Below, in pieces: positions 42,620 to 52,615 of a stretch of 64,000 bases of DNA (within the stretch, counting starts at the first letter, position 1; every line of letters begins with the position of its first letter). The stretch is from NCBI RefSeq assembly GCF_014656195.1, contig NZ_BNBY01000019.1, forward strand, positions 101,445-165,444. Reading direction: 5' to 3'. The notes below the pieces were generated by a model. That model did no database searches, was not told the origin of the DNA, and worked only from the letters and a program-made list of their open reading frames with translations. Source of the stretch: Kitasatospora xanthocidica. Its GTDB lineage: Bacteria; Actinomycetota; Actinomycetes; Streptomycetales; Streptomycetaceae. Both the position numbers and the translations under genes were made by a program.

Positions 42620-43119
42620 GGTGTCGTCTCCCTCTCCGGTTGGGTGGCCTCGTCCACGACCCGCAGGACCATCTGGACCGCCTCGTCGACCGCGGCGGCG
42701 ACGGGGGCGCTCAGCCCGATGCCCTCCTCCAGCGAGGCCGGCTCGCAGCCGACCACCAGCACCCGCCCGGGCGGGTCGCCGCCGGTGCCGGCGGCGAGGG
42801 TGGCGAGCAGTGCGAGCACGGCGTCCGGCCCCATCCGGTGCCCGTCCAGCACCGGTGCCTCCAGCGGCTCGGCGGCCGCCTCGATGAGGTAGACCGTGCC
42901 GGGCGCGCCGCCGCGGCAGGTGGCGTCGACCAGGACGGCGGTCCGGTAGCCGTCGAGCAGCCGGTACGCCAGGTCCACGCCGCGCACGCCGACGTCGACC
43001 GCCTCGACGCCCTCCGGCAGCCGGTGCGCGGACAGCCGCCGGACGGTCTCCACGCCGAATCCGTCGTCGCCGAGGAAGATGTTGCCCACCCCGGCGACCA
43101 GCACCTTCGCCCCGGTCAC
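42613..43119 (-). CDS. [NiFe] hydrogenase maturation endopeptidase (HycI/HupD-like)
   Basis: The protein has 168 residues and removes the C-terminal tail of the large subunit after Ni insertion. GVGNIFLGDDGFGVE near residue 8 contains the conserved Asp ligand for Ni; a later GVRGVDLAYRLLDGY and DATCRGG are typical. The substrate is probably HhyL, whose 23-residue tail follows the DPCLPCGVH motif. GTG start overlaps the previous gene by 4 bp; its end overlaps the small membrane-protein gene by 7 bp. Confidence 0.92.
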   Translation of the reverse strand: MTGAKVLVAGVGNIFLGDDGFGVETVRRLSAHRLPEGVEAVDVGVRGVDLAYRLLDGYRTAVLVDATCRGGAPGTVYLIEAAAEPLEAPVLDGHRMGPDAVLALLATLAAGTGGDPPGRVLVVGCEPASLEEGIGLSAPVAAAVDEAVQMVLRVVDEATQPERETTPC

Positions 43120-44603
43120 GGCAGCTCCGCCCGGTCGGCACCGTCCAGCGGGGTGACGTCGTCGAGCGCGGTGACCTCGTCCAGCGGGGTGACATCGTCG
43201 AGCGGGGTGACCTCGTCCGGCTGGAAGTAGCGGAACCGGCCCTGGGCGCGCCACAGGTCGGCGCCCGGGTCGTCCTCCACCGTGACGGCCAGGTGCACCG
43301 AGCCGTCGACGTCGTGCAGCACCGCCTCGACCACGCCGGTGCGCCCGGCCAGGAAGAGGTCCTGGGCGTCGGTGCGCCGTCGTCCGGGCCGCAGCAGGAC
43401 CCGGCTGCCGGCGCCGACCGACCGACCGTCGACCAGCACCCGGTCCCGTTCGGGGTCGACCGTCGGGTCGCCGCCCGGGTCCCACCAGGGCTGTTCCGCC
43501 TCGGCGGCGCCGCCGGTGATCTCGCGCAGCCCGCGGACGGCGCCGTGCAGCCGCTCCAGCACCTCGGGCGGCATGGACTCGGCGAGGTCGATCACGGCCG
43601 CGGCCCGCTCGTCGGTGCCCCGGGCCTCGCGTTTCTCCTCCTCCGTCAGGGCCGCCGTGCGCAGCGCCAGGATCTCGTCGATCTCGGTGGCGTCGTACAG
43701 GGTGCCCAGGCTCTCCGGGGCCACCGCGGGGTGGTCCTCCAGGATGATCGGCGAGGACAGCACCACCCCGCGCTCGCCCTCCGGCCCGGCCAGCACCGGC
43801 CAGGTGTGCCGGCTGCGGCAGCGCTCGACGGCGGGCCGGGCCCACTCTGGCGGGTCGGTGGCCGAGACGAACCGGCCGTGTTCCAGGCCCAGCAGCAGGT
43901 GGGCGGAGACCAGGGAGCGCGGCAGTGCCTCCTCGCGGCTCGCCCGCCGGGGCGGCATCCAGGCGGAGACGTTCTCCACCACCACCGTCAGCCGCTGCGC
44001 CCGGTAGGGGCCGGGCAGTTCCTCGACGGTCAGCCGCACCAGGCCGTCGACCTGTGCGCGCCGCCGTACCAGCCGTCCGACCGGTGTGCCGTGCTCGCGC
44101 AGCAGCTCGGTCTCGCCGACTCCGGGCAGCCGGAACGCCCGCTGCACCCCTTGGCCGGTCAACTCCTGGACGGGGACCAGAAGTTCGATCCGCTCTTCGA
44201 CGCCCTCGTCCCAGTCGACGAGCACCCGGTCGGTGAGCTCCAGCCGTTCCACCGGTTCGAAGCCGCCGGTGGCGGTGGCCTGTTCGACGGTGCGCCGCTG
44301 GACCCGCAGGAAGCGCAGCTCGACCGCCAGCCGGTCCTCGCCGCGGGCCTCCATGACGCACTCGGTGCGCTGGTGGGAGTGCTCGCCGCCCTGCGCGGTG
44401 TACTCCGGCGGCACCAGCACGCCGAACTGCCAGCGCAGCCGGTTCTTCGCCGCCGAGGCGCGGTACGGGTAGAGCACGTAGCCCTCCAGCAGCACCGCGT
44501 CGGCGATCTGCCGGGCGGCCGCGAAGCCGCGTTCGATCCCGGCCGGGAAGCCGCTCACCGGCAGGCCGCTCACCGGGGCGCCGGTCTCCGCGAGGCCGCT
44601 CAC
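43116..44603 (-). CDS. Conserved hydrogenase-locus protein of unknown function (495 residues)
   Basis: The protein is 495 residues with no signal peptide or membrane segment. I do not recognise the fold. It looks like a mixed alpha/beta protein with a middle region EPWARPAVERCRSRHTWPVL-like and a C-terminal small domain with VRGLREIT and DGRSVGAGSRVLLRPGRRRTDAQD that may be a beta barrel. The tail is a periodic D-E-V-T-P-L-D-D repeat coded by near-identical 15-18 bp units. Coupled by 4-bp overlaps to both neighbours, so it is likely made in step with the hydrogenase accessory proteins. Confidence 0.7.
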   Translation of the reverse strand: MSGLAETGAPVSGLPVSGFPAGIERGFAAARQIADAVLLEGYVLYPYRASAAKNRLRWQFGVLVPPEYTAQGGEHSHQRTECVMEARGEDRLAVELRFLRVQRRTVEQATATGGFEPVERLELTDRVLVDWDEGVEERIELLVPVQELTGQGVQRAFRLPGVGETELLREHGTPVGRLVRRRAQVDGLVRLTVEELPGPYRAQRLTVVVENVSAWMPPRRASREEALPRSLVSAHLLLGLEHGRFVSATDPPEWARPAVERCRSRHTWPVLAGPEGERGVVLSSPIILEDHPAVAPESLGTLYDATEIDEILALRTAALTEEEKREARGTDERAAAVIDLAESMPPEVLERLHGAVRGLREITGGAAEAEQPWWDPGGDPTVDPERDRVLVDGRSVGAGSRVLLRPGRRRTDAQDLFLAGRTGVVEAVLHDVDGSVHLAVTVEDDPGADLWRAQGRFRYFQPDEVTPLDDVTPLDEVTALDDVTPLDGADRAELP

Positions 44604-45244
44604 CGGACCGGCTCCGCGACCTCGGCCGCCGCCAGCAGCTCGCGCACCGTCGCCTCCCAGGAGGGCAGGGCGCGGCGGGAGCGGTAGGCCAGCAGCCCGT
44701 CCATCAGGTCGTCGGGCAGCCGCAGCCAGCCGCAGCCGGGGAAGTGCTGGTCGATCGCCTCCCGCCAGACCCGGACCGGCATCCGTACGGAGGCCTCCTT
44801 GTCCCAGGGCACCGGGGTGACCTGGAAGCCGCCGGGGCCGGCGAAGGCGGTGCCGGAGAAGAGCAGCAGCACCGGGACGTCGCCGCCGTCGAGCGCCCGG
44901 AAGTAGCGGGCGGAGGCCACCTCCAGGTCGTAGCTGCACGGCACCGGGAGGTCGGTCTCGGTCTCGCCGGTGAAGCCGGGCACCAGCAGCGGCACGGTGG
45001 CGAACTGGATCGGGTGGAGCGTGTTCGCCCAGCGTTCCCGCTCGCCGAACAGGTCGGTCAGCCGCTCGCCCTCCGGTACGGCGTAGGAGCGGCGGCCGGG
45101 CTCGATCCGCAGCTGGCACCGGAGCGCGAGGGCGTGCACCCGGGTGTCGGCCGGCGCGGTGATCCGCAGCCGGAACACCAGGGTCGGCACGGCCGCGTAC
45201 GGGTCGGCGCGCACGCCGGTGCAGGTGAAGGAGAGTGCCGTCAT
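44600..45244 (-). CDS. Conserved hydrogenase-locus protein, DUF6084-like
   Basis: 214 residues, soluble, beta-rich. It begins LSFTCTGVRADPYAAVPTLVF and has VHALALRCQLRIEPGRRSY, then LPVPCSYDLEVASARYFRAL. The first half resembles a beta sandwich with few Cys. Similar proteins (I believe the family is called DUF6084) occur in other actinobacterial high-affinity hydrogenase loci. Function unknown. Overlaps both neighbours by 4 bp. Confidence 0.7.
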   Translation of the reverse strand: MTALSFTCTGVRADPYAAVPTLVFRLRITAPADTRVHALALRCQLRIEPGRRSYAVPEGERLTDLFGERERWANTLHPIQFATVPLLVPGFTGETETDLPVPCSYDLEVASARYFRALDGGDVPVLLLFSGTAFAGPGGFQVTPVPWDKEASVRMPVRVWREAIDQHFPGCGWLRLPDDLMDGLLAYRSRRALPSWEATVRELLAAAEVAEPVR

Positions 45245-45888
45245 GCCGTCACCGCCGCGGGCAGCGGGCGGGCCCGGGCGGCCAACCGGGCGAAGAACGC
45301 GTCGAGTTCGGCCCGTGCCTCGGCGCCGCCGTCGAAGCCGTGCCAGCACCGGCGCAGCCGGCCGACCAGCTCGTAGCAGACGTCGATCGGCACCAGGTAG
45401 CACTCGACCCGCCGGTCGGTGCGGCGCAGCAGCAGCGCCTCCACGTCCGGTTCCAGGGCGGCGGCCAGCCGGCTGCCGCCGAGCGCGCTCTCCCAGGTGT
45501 CCTCGTCCAGCTCGCTCTCGGTGGCGCCGGCCGGGCCGGGGTAGAAGGCGAGCAGCTGGTCCAGGACGGTGTTGCGGAACAGGAAGGCGGTGCCGACCGG
45601 GATGCCCAGCACCGACCAGGCGCGCTCGTCCAACGCGCCCGCCGGGTCGGCGAGGTAGCGGTCGGGCACGGTGCGGAAGCGGCCGCCGGCCGCGCCGGGC
45701 TGCTGGAACAGCAGTCCGCAGGCGGTGCAGGTGCAGGCCAGGGCGCGCTCCTCGACGTCCACCAGGTGGCGGTGGCCGGGCGGCAGGTCGCGGCCGCAGA
45801 AGCCGCACTGCTCGGGCCGCGGCGGCGCGGGTTCACGCAGCCGGCGCAGCAGGGCGGTGCCGTCGCGGGAGATCCGGCGGGTGTTCAT
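45241..45888 (-). CDS. Conserved hydrogenase-locus CxxC protein, DUF5947-like
   Basis: 215 residues, soluble. It has two CxxC pairs in the first 60 residues: CGFCGRDLPPGH and CTCTACGLLF. Their 30-residue spacing resembles a zinc ribbon or rubredoxin-like site. The rest has LLAFYPGPAGATES and VECYLVPIDVCYELVGRLR. I think it is the family known as DUF5947. It could carry iron for electron transfer or maturation; this is not established. ATGA overlaps on both sides. Confidence 0.7.
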   Translation of the reverse strand: MNTRRISRDGTALLRRLREPAPPRPEQCGFCGRDLPPGHRHLVDVEERALACTCTACGLLFQQPGAAGGRFRTVPDRYLADPAGALDERAWSVLGIPVGTAFLFRNTVLDQLLAFYPGPAGATESELDEDTWESALGGSRLAAALEPDVEALLLRRTDRRVECYLVPIDVCYELVGRLRRCWHGFDGGAEARAELDAFFARLAARARPLPAAVTA

Positions 45889-46352
45889 CGTGCCTCCGCG
45901 GTCAGGGGCGGGCGGGTGCCGATCTGCAGCAGTTGCGGGGCGCGTTCGAGTTCCACGGCCGTCACTTCCGGGGCGTGGCAGGCGAGGGCGGCCTCGACGT
46001 CCCCCGCGCCGCAGCCGCAGCCTCCCCCGGTGCGGCGCAGCCGCAGGACGCCGGTGCCGGGGTCGAAGCCGAGCACCTCGACCCGCTCGGGCAGCGAGGC
46101 CAGGGCCCGGTCGATCCGGGCGGTGACGGGCTCGGGGTGCAGGTCGTGCAGGAGCAGCGGCCCGGCCACCGCCGGGTCGTCCAGCATCCGGTCCAGGGCG
46201 GGCGGGGGCAGCAGGGGGACGATCCTGGCCAGCCCCTGGCCGTAGAAGTCCATCAGGTCGCGGACGAGCTGTTCGCCGGCCTGCTCGGCGCCGCTGCCGG
46301 CCAGCGCGTCCAGGGCCTCCTGGATCCGCAGCCCGGTCTGCTCGGCCGTCAT
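45885..46352 (-). CDS. NifU-C-like protein of the hydrogenase locus
   Basis: The protein is 155 residues. The C-terminal half resembles the NifU Fe-S scaffold domain: VEVLGFDPGTGVLRLRRTGGGCGCG, then DVEAALACHAPEVTAVE. The usual C-x-x-C is replaced by a G-C-G-C motif, so cluster binding may differ. The N-terminal half is a helical region including FYGQGLARIVPLLPP. ATGA overlap with hhyL and the next gene. It may supply iron-sulfur clusters to HhyS. Confidence 0.75.
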   Translation of the reverse strand: MTAEQTGLRIQEALDALAGSGAEQAGEQLVRDLMDFYGQGLARIVPLLPPPALDRMLDDPAVAGPLLLHDLHPEPVTARIDRALASLPERVEVLGFDPGTGVLRLRRTGGGCGCGAGDVEAALACHAPEVTAVELERAPQLLQIGTRPPLTAEAR

Positions 46353-48136
46353 GCGGTGAGCCCGCTGAGGCCGGTGGGCACGTGCATGGTCTGCAGGGTG
46401 CGGCCGTTGCCGACGTACATGTGCACGCCGCAGGGCAGGCAGGGGTCGAAGCTGCGCACCGCGCGCATGATGTCGATGCCCTTGAAGTTCTCCGGGGAGT
46501 TCTCCTCGAAGATCGGCGTGTTCTGCACCGCGTCCTCGTACGGGCCGGGGGTGCCGTAGCTGTCGCGGACGCTGGCGTTCCACGGGGTGGGCGGGTAGGG
46601 GTGGTAGTTGGCGATCTTGCCGTCGCGGATCACCATGTGGTGCGAGAGCACGCCGCGCACGGCCTCGGTGAAGCCGCAGCCGATGGACTCGTCCGGCACC
46701 TCGAAGCGCTCCCAGGTCTGGCTGCGCCCGGCCCGCACCTCGTCGAGCGCCTTCTCGGCGAAGTGCAGGGCGGCGGCGGCCGCGTACGCCTGGAAGTAGG
46801 TGCGGGCGCGGTTGCGTTCGAGGGCGTTGCTCCACTGCGGGATCTTCCACTCGAAGGTGACCTCGGGCTTGGTCATCGAGCGGGGCAGGTTGATCACGAC
46901 GCTGTGCCCGGTGGCCTTGACGTAGCCGATGTCGACCAGCCCGGACAGCGCGGTGGACCACAGCCGGGCGATCGGGCCCCCGCCGGTGTCCAGGGCGAGG
47001 TGGTCCTTGCCGTCGAACCAGCGCGGGGACATCACCCAGCTGTACTTGTCGTCGAAGTTCCGCTTCTGCGGCTGCGGGATGGTGTGCTGGTTCCAGGGGT
47101 GCCGGGGGTCGACCGGGTTGCCCAGCGGGTCGTGGGTGACGAAGAGCTCCTTGCCCTGCCAGTCCTCGTAGTAGGAGCTGCCGAGCAGGATCCGGATGCC
47201 GAGGTTGATCTGGGTGAGGTCGTTGGTGACGAGCTTGCCGTCCACGACGACGCCGGGGGTGACGAACATCCGCCGGCCCCAGTCCGTCATGTTGCGGTAC
47301 GTGAAGTCGCAGTGGTCCGGGTCGTTGAGGCTGCCCCAGCAGCCGAGCAGGATCCGCCGCCGGCCGACCTCCTCGTAGCCGGGCAGGGCTTCGTAGAAGA
47401 AGTCGAAGAGGTCGTCGTGCAGCGGCACGACCTTCTTCATGAACTCGACGTAGCGCATCAGCCGGGTCAGGTAGTCGGTGAACAGCTGCACCGTCGCGAC
47501 GGTGCCGACGCCGCCCGGGTAGAGCGTGGAGGGGTGCACGTGGCGGCCCTCCATCAGGCAGAACATCTCCCGGGTGTACCGGCTGACCTGCAGGGCCTCG
47601 CGGTAGAACTCGCCCTCGATCGGGTTGAGCGAGCGCATGATGTCGGCGATCGTCTTGTACCCGTGGTCGCCGGCGTGCGGCGCCTCGGTGCGCTCGGCGA
47701 GCTCCAGCACGCCCGGGTTGGTCTCGCGGACCATCTTCTCGCAGTAGTCGACCCCGACCAGGTTCTCCTGGAAGATGTTGTGGTCGAACATGTACTCGGC
47801 GGCCTCGCCGAGGTTGATGATCCATTCGCCGAGGTGCGGGGGCTTCACCCCGTACGCCATGTTCTGGGTGTAGACCGAACAGGTGGCGTGGTTGTCGCCG
47901 CAGATCCCGCAGATCCGGCTGGTGATGAAGTGCGCGTCGCGCGGGTCCTTGCCGCGCATGAAGACGCTGTAGCCGCGGAAGACCGAGGAGGTGCTGTAGC
48001 ACTCCGCGACCCGCTTCTGCTTGAAGTCGATCTTCGTGTGGATGCCGAGGCTGCCCACGATCCGGGTGATCGGGTCCCAGGACATCTCGGTCAGGCCGCT
48101 GCCGTCGCCGGCCGCCCTGGTCGTCGGTGTTGCCAT
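46349..48136 (-). CDS. hhyL: Group 5 [NiFe] hydrogenase large subunit
   Basis: The protein is 595 residues from ATG 48136. N-terminal nickel ligands are in ITSRICGICGDNHATC (Cys 76 and 79), and the C-terminal ligands in DPCLPCGVH (Cys 566 and 569). The 23 residues after His 572 are the tail removed by the maturation endopeptidase. This large subunit belongs to the high-affinity group 5 (1h) family, which oxidises atmospheric H2 in the presence of O2. ATG 48136 is chosen because the fold starts MSWDPITRIVGS a few residues on. 88 bp and a hairpin separate it from hhyS. Confidence 0.96.
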   Translation of the reverse strand: MATPTTRAAGDGSGLTEMSWDPITRIVGSLGIHTKIDFKQKRVAECYSTSSVFRGYSVFMRGKDPRDAHFITSRICGICGDNHATCSVYTQNMAYGVKPPHLGEWIINLGEAAEYMFDHNIFQENLVGVDYCEKMVRETNPGVLELAERTEAPHAGDHGYKTIADIMRSLNPIEGEFYREALQVSRYTREMFCLMEGRHVHPSTLYPGGVGTVATVQLFTDYLTRLMRYVEFMKKVVPLHDDLFDFFYEALPGYEEVGRRRILLGCWGSLNDPDHCDFTYRNMTDWGRRMFVTPGVVVDGKLVTNDLTQINLGIRILLGSSYYEDWQGKELFVTHDPLGNPVDPRHPWNQHTIPQPQKRNFDDKYSWVMSPRWFDGKDHLALDTGGGPIARLWSTALSGLVDIGYVKATGHSVVINLPRSMTKPEVTFEWKIPQWSNALERNRARTYFQAYAAAAALHFAEKALDEVRAGRSQTWERFEVPDESIGCGFTEAVRGVLSHHMVIRDGKIANYHPYPPTPWNASVRDSYGTPGPYEDAVQNTPIFEENSPENFKGIDIMRAVRSFDPCLPCGVHMYVGNGRTLQTMHVPTGLSGLTA

Positions 48137-48188
48137 CGTGTCTGTCGTGTCCTTCGCTGAACGGGGGCGGGGGGCGGGCGGCGGCGAC

Positions 48189-48217
48189 GGGCCGCACACC
48201 GCGGAGGTGTGCGGCCC
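48189..48217 (-). other. Perfect 12-bp hairpin between hhyS and hhyL
   Basis: GGGCCGCACACC (48189-48200) pairs with 48206-48217, loop of 5 nt. It is in the only sizeable gap between the two subunit genes and has no U tract. It could be an RNA-processing or partial termination site that tunes subunit ratio. Confidence 0.65.
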
Positions 48218-48224
48218 TCCGGCG

Positions 48225-49289
<1,065 letters not shown>

Positions 49290-49421
49290 GAGGATGCCTC
49301 CTCGGGGATGGGAGCCGGACGAAATGGCTCAAAGACAGTCATAGCAACAGTCCGGACCGCCCGCCGGTCCACCCGGTCCGGCCCGGCCGCCCGGGCGCGC
49401 AAGCCGGCCGGGCCGTTCGGG

Positions 49422-51113
49422 TCACGTCCGGGCCGTCAGCCCGGCGGGCGCGGGGTGCTTGCGGACGAACGCGGAGCGCAGCGCGTGGTACGGCGATTCG
49501 GGGGTGAAGAACTGCCGGCGCATCACCGCCAGCTCCTCCTCCCGGTAGGCGGCGAGCGGCTTGGCCGCCTCGTCCGCCGCACGGGCGGCCTTCTTCGCGG
49601 CGATCCGCCACGGGGTGGCGGGCGAGGCGGCGAGCAGCCCGGCCAGGCGGGCCGCGGCCGGCCCGAACTCCCCCGGTCCGTGGTCCAGGACGCGGTCGAC
49701 CAGGCCGATCCGCTCGGCCGCCGCGGCGGACACCGGCAGCGCCTGCTGGGTCAGCCGCTCGGCCCGCGCCGGGCCCACCCGGCGCGGGAGGGTGTACGTC
49801 CAGTACTCCGAGCCGTACAGCCCCATCAGCCGGTAGTGCGGGTTGAGGACGGAGCCCGCGCGGCACCACACCTCGTCGGCCGCCAGGGCCAGCATCACCC
49901 CGCCGGCCGCCGCGTTCCCGCCGAGGGCGGCGACCACCAGCCGGTCGGTGGTGGTGAGCACCTCGGCGACCAGGTCGTCCATCGCGGTGATGTTGGCCCA
50001 GGACTCCGCGGCCGGGTCGGGCGAGGCCTCGATCACGTTGAGGTGGATGCCGTTGGAGAAGAAGTCCCGGCCACCGCCGAGCACCAGCACCGAGGTCGGG
50101 CGGCGCAGCGCGAAGCGGTACGCCGCCAGCAGCCGGCGGCAGTGGTCGGTGGCCATCGCGCCGCCGGGGAAGGAGAACCGCAGGAAGCCCACCGGGCCCT
50201 CCTCCCGGTACTCCAGGTCCGTCCAGGTGCGCTGCCCGTCCTCCTCGGCCGTCAGCGGCGCCGGCACCTCCGGTAGCGCGGGCAGCAGGGCGCCGAGCGC
50301 CGTCACGGCCGGGAGCTTGAAGGTCTCGGGCCCGCCGGGCCGACGCCGGCGGCGCAGTTCGGGGATCCACACCGCGCCGTCGGCGGTGGCCCGGCACACC
50401 GCCCCGGCGCGGGTGGCGACCAGCTCGCCGGGGCGGCCGCGCAGCACCGGCTCGGAGTGCCCGCCGTGCAGGTACCACGCCTCGCCGGCCAGGGTGTCGA
50501 GCACCCCGGGCTGGGAGTCCGCGGCGCGGAGCCTGCGCAGGACGGCCTCGGTGGGGTCGGCCGCCCAGTCGATCCGGCGCTCCTCCTGCCGCAGGTACGG
50601 CCGTACCCGCACCGGCTCCCGCCAGGAGGGCCCGTGCTGCGGCCGCGGCGCGTACGAGCCGGCGGCGAAGCGCTCGACGGCGCGCAGCGCGGCCCGGACG
50701 GCGGCGTCGGCGACCTCGTTGCGGTACAGGTCGCTCTTGCCGAGCGCGGGCAGCCGGCAGGGCTCCCAGGCCCAGACCGGCCCGGCATCCATCTCCGCCT
50801 CGGCCTGGAGCACCGTCACGCCCCAGTCGGCGGTGCCCTCCTGGACCGCCCGGTCCAGGGAGGAGGGGCCGCGGTCGCCGGGCGGGCCGGGGTGGACGAC
50901 CAGGCAGGTGAGCGCCGACCAGACGTCCTCGGGGATCGCGGTGCGCAGCATCGGCGCCAGCAGCAGGTCCGGCGCGAGGTCGCGCAGCGCGGCCCGCAGC
51001 TCCTCGTCGTCCCCGGCGAGCCGGACCTCCACGGTGTGCCGGCGGTCCCGCAGTTCGGCGTGCAGGCGCTGGCTGAGGCTGTTGAAGGCGCTGGCGAGGA
51101 GCAGGATCCGCAT
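49422..51113 (-). CDS. hypX: HypX: aerobic CO-ligand synthase for [NiFe] hydrogenase
   Basis: The protein is 563 residues. The N-terminal half is a formyl-tetrahydrofolate transferase-like domain (VVHPGPPGDRGPSSLDRAV; WGVTVLQAEAEMDAGPVWAW). The C-terminal half is enoyl-CoA hydratase-like (GFLRFSFPGGAMATDHCRRLL, FFSNGIHLNVIEASPDP, ALGGNAAAGGVMLALAADEVW). HypX makes CO for the active site from formyl-THF under aerobic conditions, in agreement with an O2-tolerant hydrogenase. It precedes hhyS by 132 bp on the same strand. Confidence 0.93.
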   Translation of the reverse strand: MRILLLASAFNSLSQRLHAELRDRRHTVEVRLAGDDEELRAALRDLAPDLLLAPMLRTAIPEDVWSALTCLVVHPGPPGDRGPSSLDRAVQEGTADWGVTVLQAEAEMDAGPVWAWEPCRLPALGKSDLYRNEVADAAVRAALRAVERFAAGSYAPRPQHGPSWREPVRVRPYLRQEERRIDWAADPTEAVLRRLRAADSQPGVLDTLAGEAWYLHGGHSEPVLRGRPGELVATRAGAVCRATADGAVWIPELRRRRRPGGPETFKLPAVTALGALLPALPEVPAPLTAEEDGQRTWTDLEYREEGPVGFLRFSFPGGAMATDHCRRLLAAYRFALRRPTSVLVLGGGRDFFSNGIHLNVIEASPDPAAESWANITAMDDLVAEVLTTTDRLVVAALGGNAAAGGVMLALAADEVWCRAGSVLNPHYRLMGLYGSEYWTYTLPRRVGPARAERLTQQALPVSAAAAERIGLVDRVLDHGPGEFGPAAARLAGLLAASPATPWRIAAKKAARAADEAAKPLAAYREEELAVMRRQFFTPESPYHALRSAFVRKHPAPAGLTART

Positions 51114-51246
51114 GTCTGGCTCCGGGGGTGCGGGCGGCCGGGATTCCGGCGATCATCGCCCCCGGCCCGGCGGCGCCCCGGCCGGTGGAGCGTGCCGCGC
51201 CGCCCGTTCACCCGAGCGGCCGCCGGGGCCAGTGCAGCGGGCCCGG

Positions 51247-52395
51247 TCAGCGGGCCGGGGTGAAGTCCGGCAGGCGCTCCAGGCTGTCGGCGACGGCAGC
51301 GAAGCCGTACTCCAGCATCCGCTGCTCGTACTGCTCGACGGCGGCCGGGAGTTCGGCCGTGCCCCGCTGGACGGCGGTGAGCGTGCGGGCGAGCAGGGCG
51401 GCGTCGCGCAGCGCCGTGTTGGCGCCCTGGCCGCCGCTCGGCGGCATGGGGTGGATCGCGTCCCCGAGCAGGGTGACCCGGCGGCGGCCGGCCCAGTGCG
51501 GCACCGGCTCGGCATAACGGACCGTCAGGGGTGAGCTGTTGACGACGTCGGCGGCGCGGACGAGGTCGACGAGGTCCGGGTGCCAGCCGTCGAGCAGGGC
51601 GAGCAGCTCGGCCCGCACCGTCTCCCAGGGCCGCGGACCGGCGGGCAGCGACTCGGACGGCATCACCACCCAGCGCAGATAGCTCCCGGTGTCCGGCAGC
51701 CGGACGTCGGGGGCCAGTTCCGCGGCCGCGAGCCGCGGCGGCCGGCGGAACTCCATCCGGCCGAGCAGCATGCTCGCGCGGTCGCCGTGGACGTCGGTGC
51801 CGTGGACGACGGTGCCGTAGCCGGGGACGAGGGCGGCGGACCGCTCGGTGAGCGGGGTGCGCCCGAGGACGGCGTTGCCGGGGAGGGTGACCACCCGGGC
51901 GTCGGGCAGCAGTTGGCGGCGCACCGCCGAGCCCACGCCGTCCGCGCCGACCAGCAGGTCGCCCACCGCGCGGCCGCCGTCGCCGAGGTGCGCCTCCACC
52001 GTACCGTCCGCCCGCTCGGTGTAGCCGGTCACCGGCCTGCCGAACTCGACCCGGTCGCCCAGCCCGGCCAGCAGCAGCCGGCGCAGCACGTACCGGTCGG
52101 TGGCGGTGCCCTCGTCGACGCCGCCGAGCCGGCGCAGCTCGCGCAGCTCCTGGTCCACCACCCGCCGTTCGCCCGCCAGCGGACCGGAGACGGCGGCCAG
52201 CAGGGCGTGCAGCCGCTCCGGCAGGCACGCGTGCAGAGCGGCCAGGCCGTGGGCGTTCAGGGCGATCCGGAAGCCCTGGTAGCGGCTGTCCGGGCCGTCC
52301 TCCCGCTCCAGGACCCGGACGTCCACGCCCGCCCGCAGCAGTCCGTGCGCCAGGCAGAGCCCGCCGAGTCCGGCCCCGGCCACCAGTACCTTCAT
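51247..52395 (-). CDS. FAD-dependent monooxygenase, PHBH fold
   Basis: The protein is 382 residues with the Rossmann start VLVAGAGLGGLCLAHGLLRAG, the DG motif LLVGADGVGSAVR, and the GD motif VTLLGDAIHPMPPSGGQGANTALRDA. This class uses NAD(P)H and O2 to hydroxylate aromatics or epoxidise. The substrate is unknown; no polyketide or aromatic pathway genes are visible around it. ATG 52395; divergent from a gene of unknown function with an inverted repeat in between. Confidence 0.87.
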   Translation of the reverse strand: MKVLVAGAGLGGLCLAHGLLRAGVDVRVLEREDGPDSRYQGFRIALNAHGLAALHACLPERLHALLAAVSGPLAGERRVVDQELRELRRLGGVDEGTATDRYVLRRLLLAGLGDRVEFGRPVTGYTERADGTVEAHLGDGGRAVGDLLVGADGVGSAVRRQLLPDARVVTLPGNAVLGRTPLTERSAALVPGYGTVVHGTDVHGDRASMLLGRMEFRRPPRLAAAELAPDVRLPDTGSYLRWVVMPSESLPAGPRPWETVRAELLALLDGWHPDLVDLVRAADVVNSSPLTVRYAEPVPHWAGRRRVTLLGDAIHPMPPSGGQGANTALRDAALLARTLTAVQRGTAELPAAVEQYEQRMLEYGFAAVADSLERLPDFTPAR

Positions 52396-52505
52396 GTCCC
52401 GCTCCCCTGTCCGTCCCGCCGATCGCGGCCTCTGTCACGGCGTCGATCGGTGCGCCGACCGTGCCGTCGGGGTCGAGCCTGCCGCAGCGGGCCGGCCCGG
52501 GGTCA

Positions 52506-52542
52506 GTGAATTCTGTGGCCGGAAGTGGATGACAGAAGTCAC
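52506..52542. promoter_or_regulatory. Inverted repeat in the 220-bp divergent gap
   Basis: GTGAATTCTGT (52506-52516) and ACAGAAGTCAC (52532-52542) are an 11-bp inverted pair with one mismatch. It is AT-rich and central between two divergent starts (52395 and 52616), the layout of a shared operator. No regulator gene is adjacent. Confidence 0.5.
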
Positions 52543-52615
52543 CGGTCCGGCCGGGCGGGCGCGGCCCGTACCATGACGGATTCGAACGCAAGCGCTGCGA
52601 GGAGAGGAACGGGAC

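Noticed and set aside
49290..49421. Promoter of hhyS in the 132-bp gap after hypX
   Set aside because: A TATGAC-like -10 (minus strand, near 49339) is present but without a believable -35, so it was not listed as a feature.
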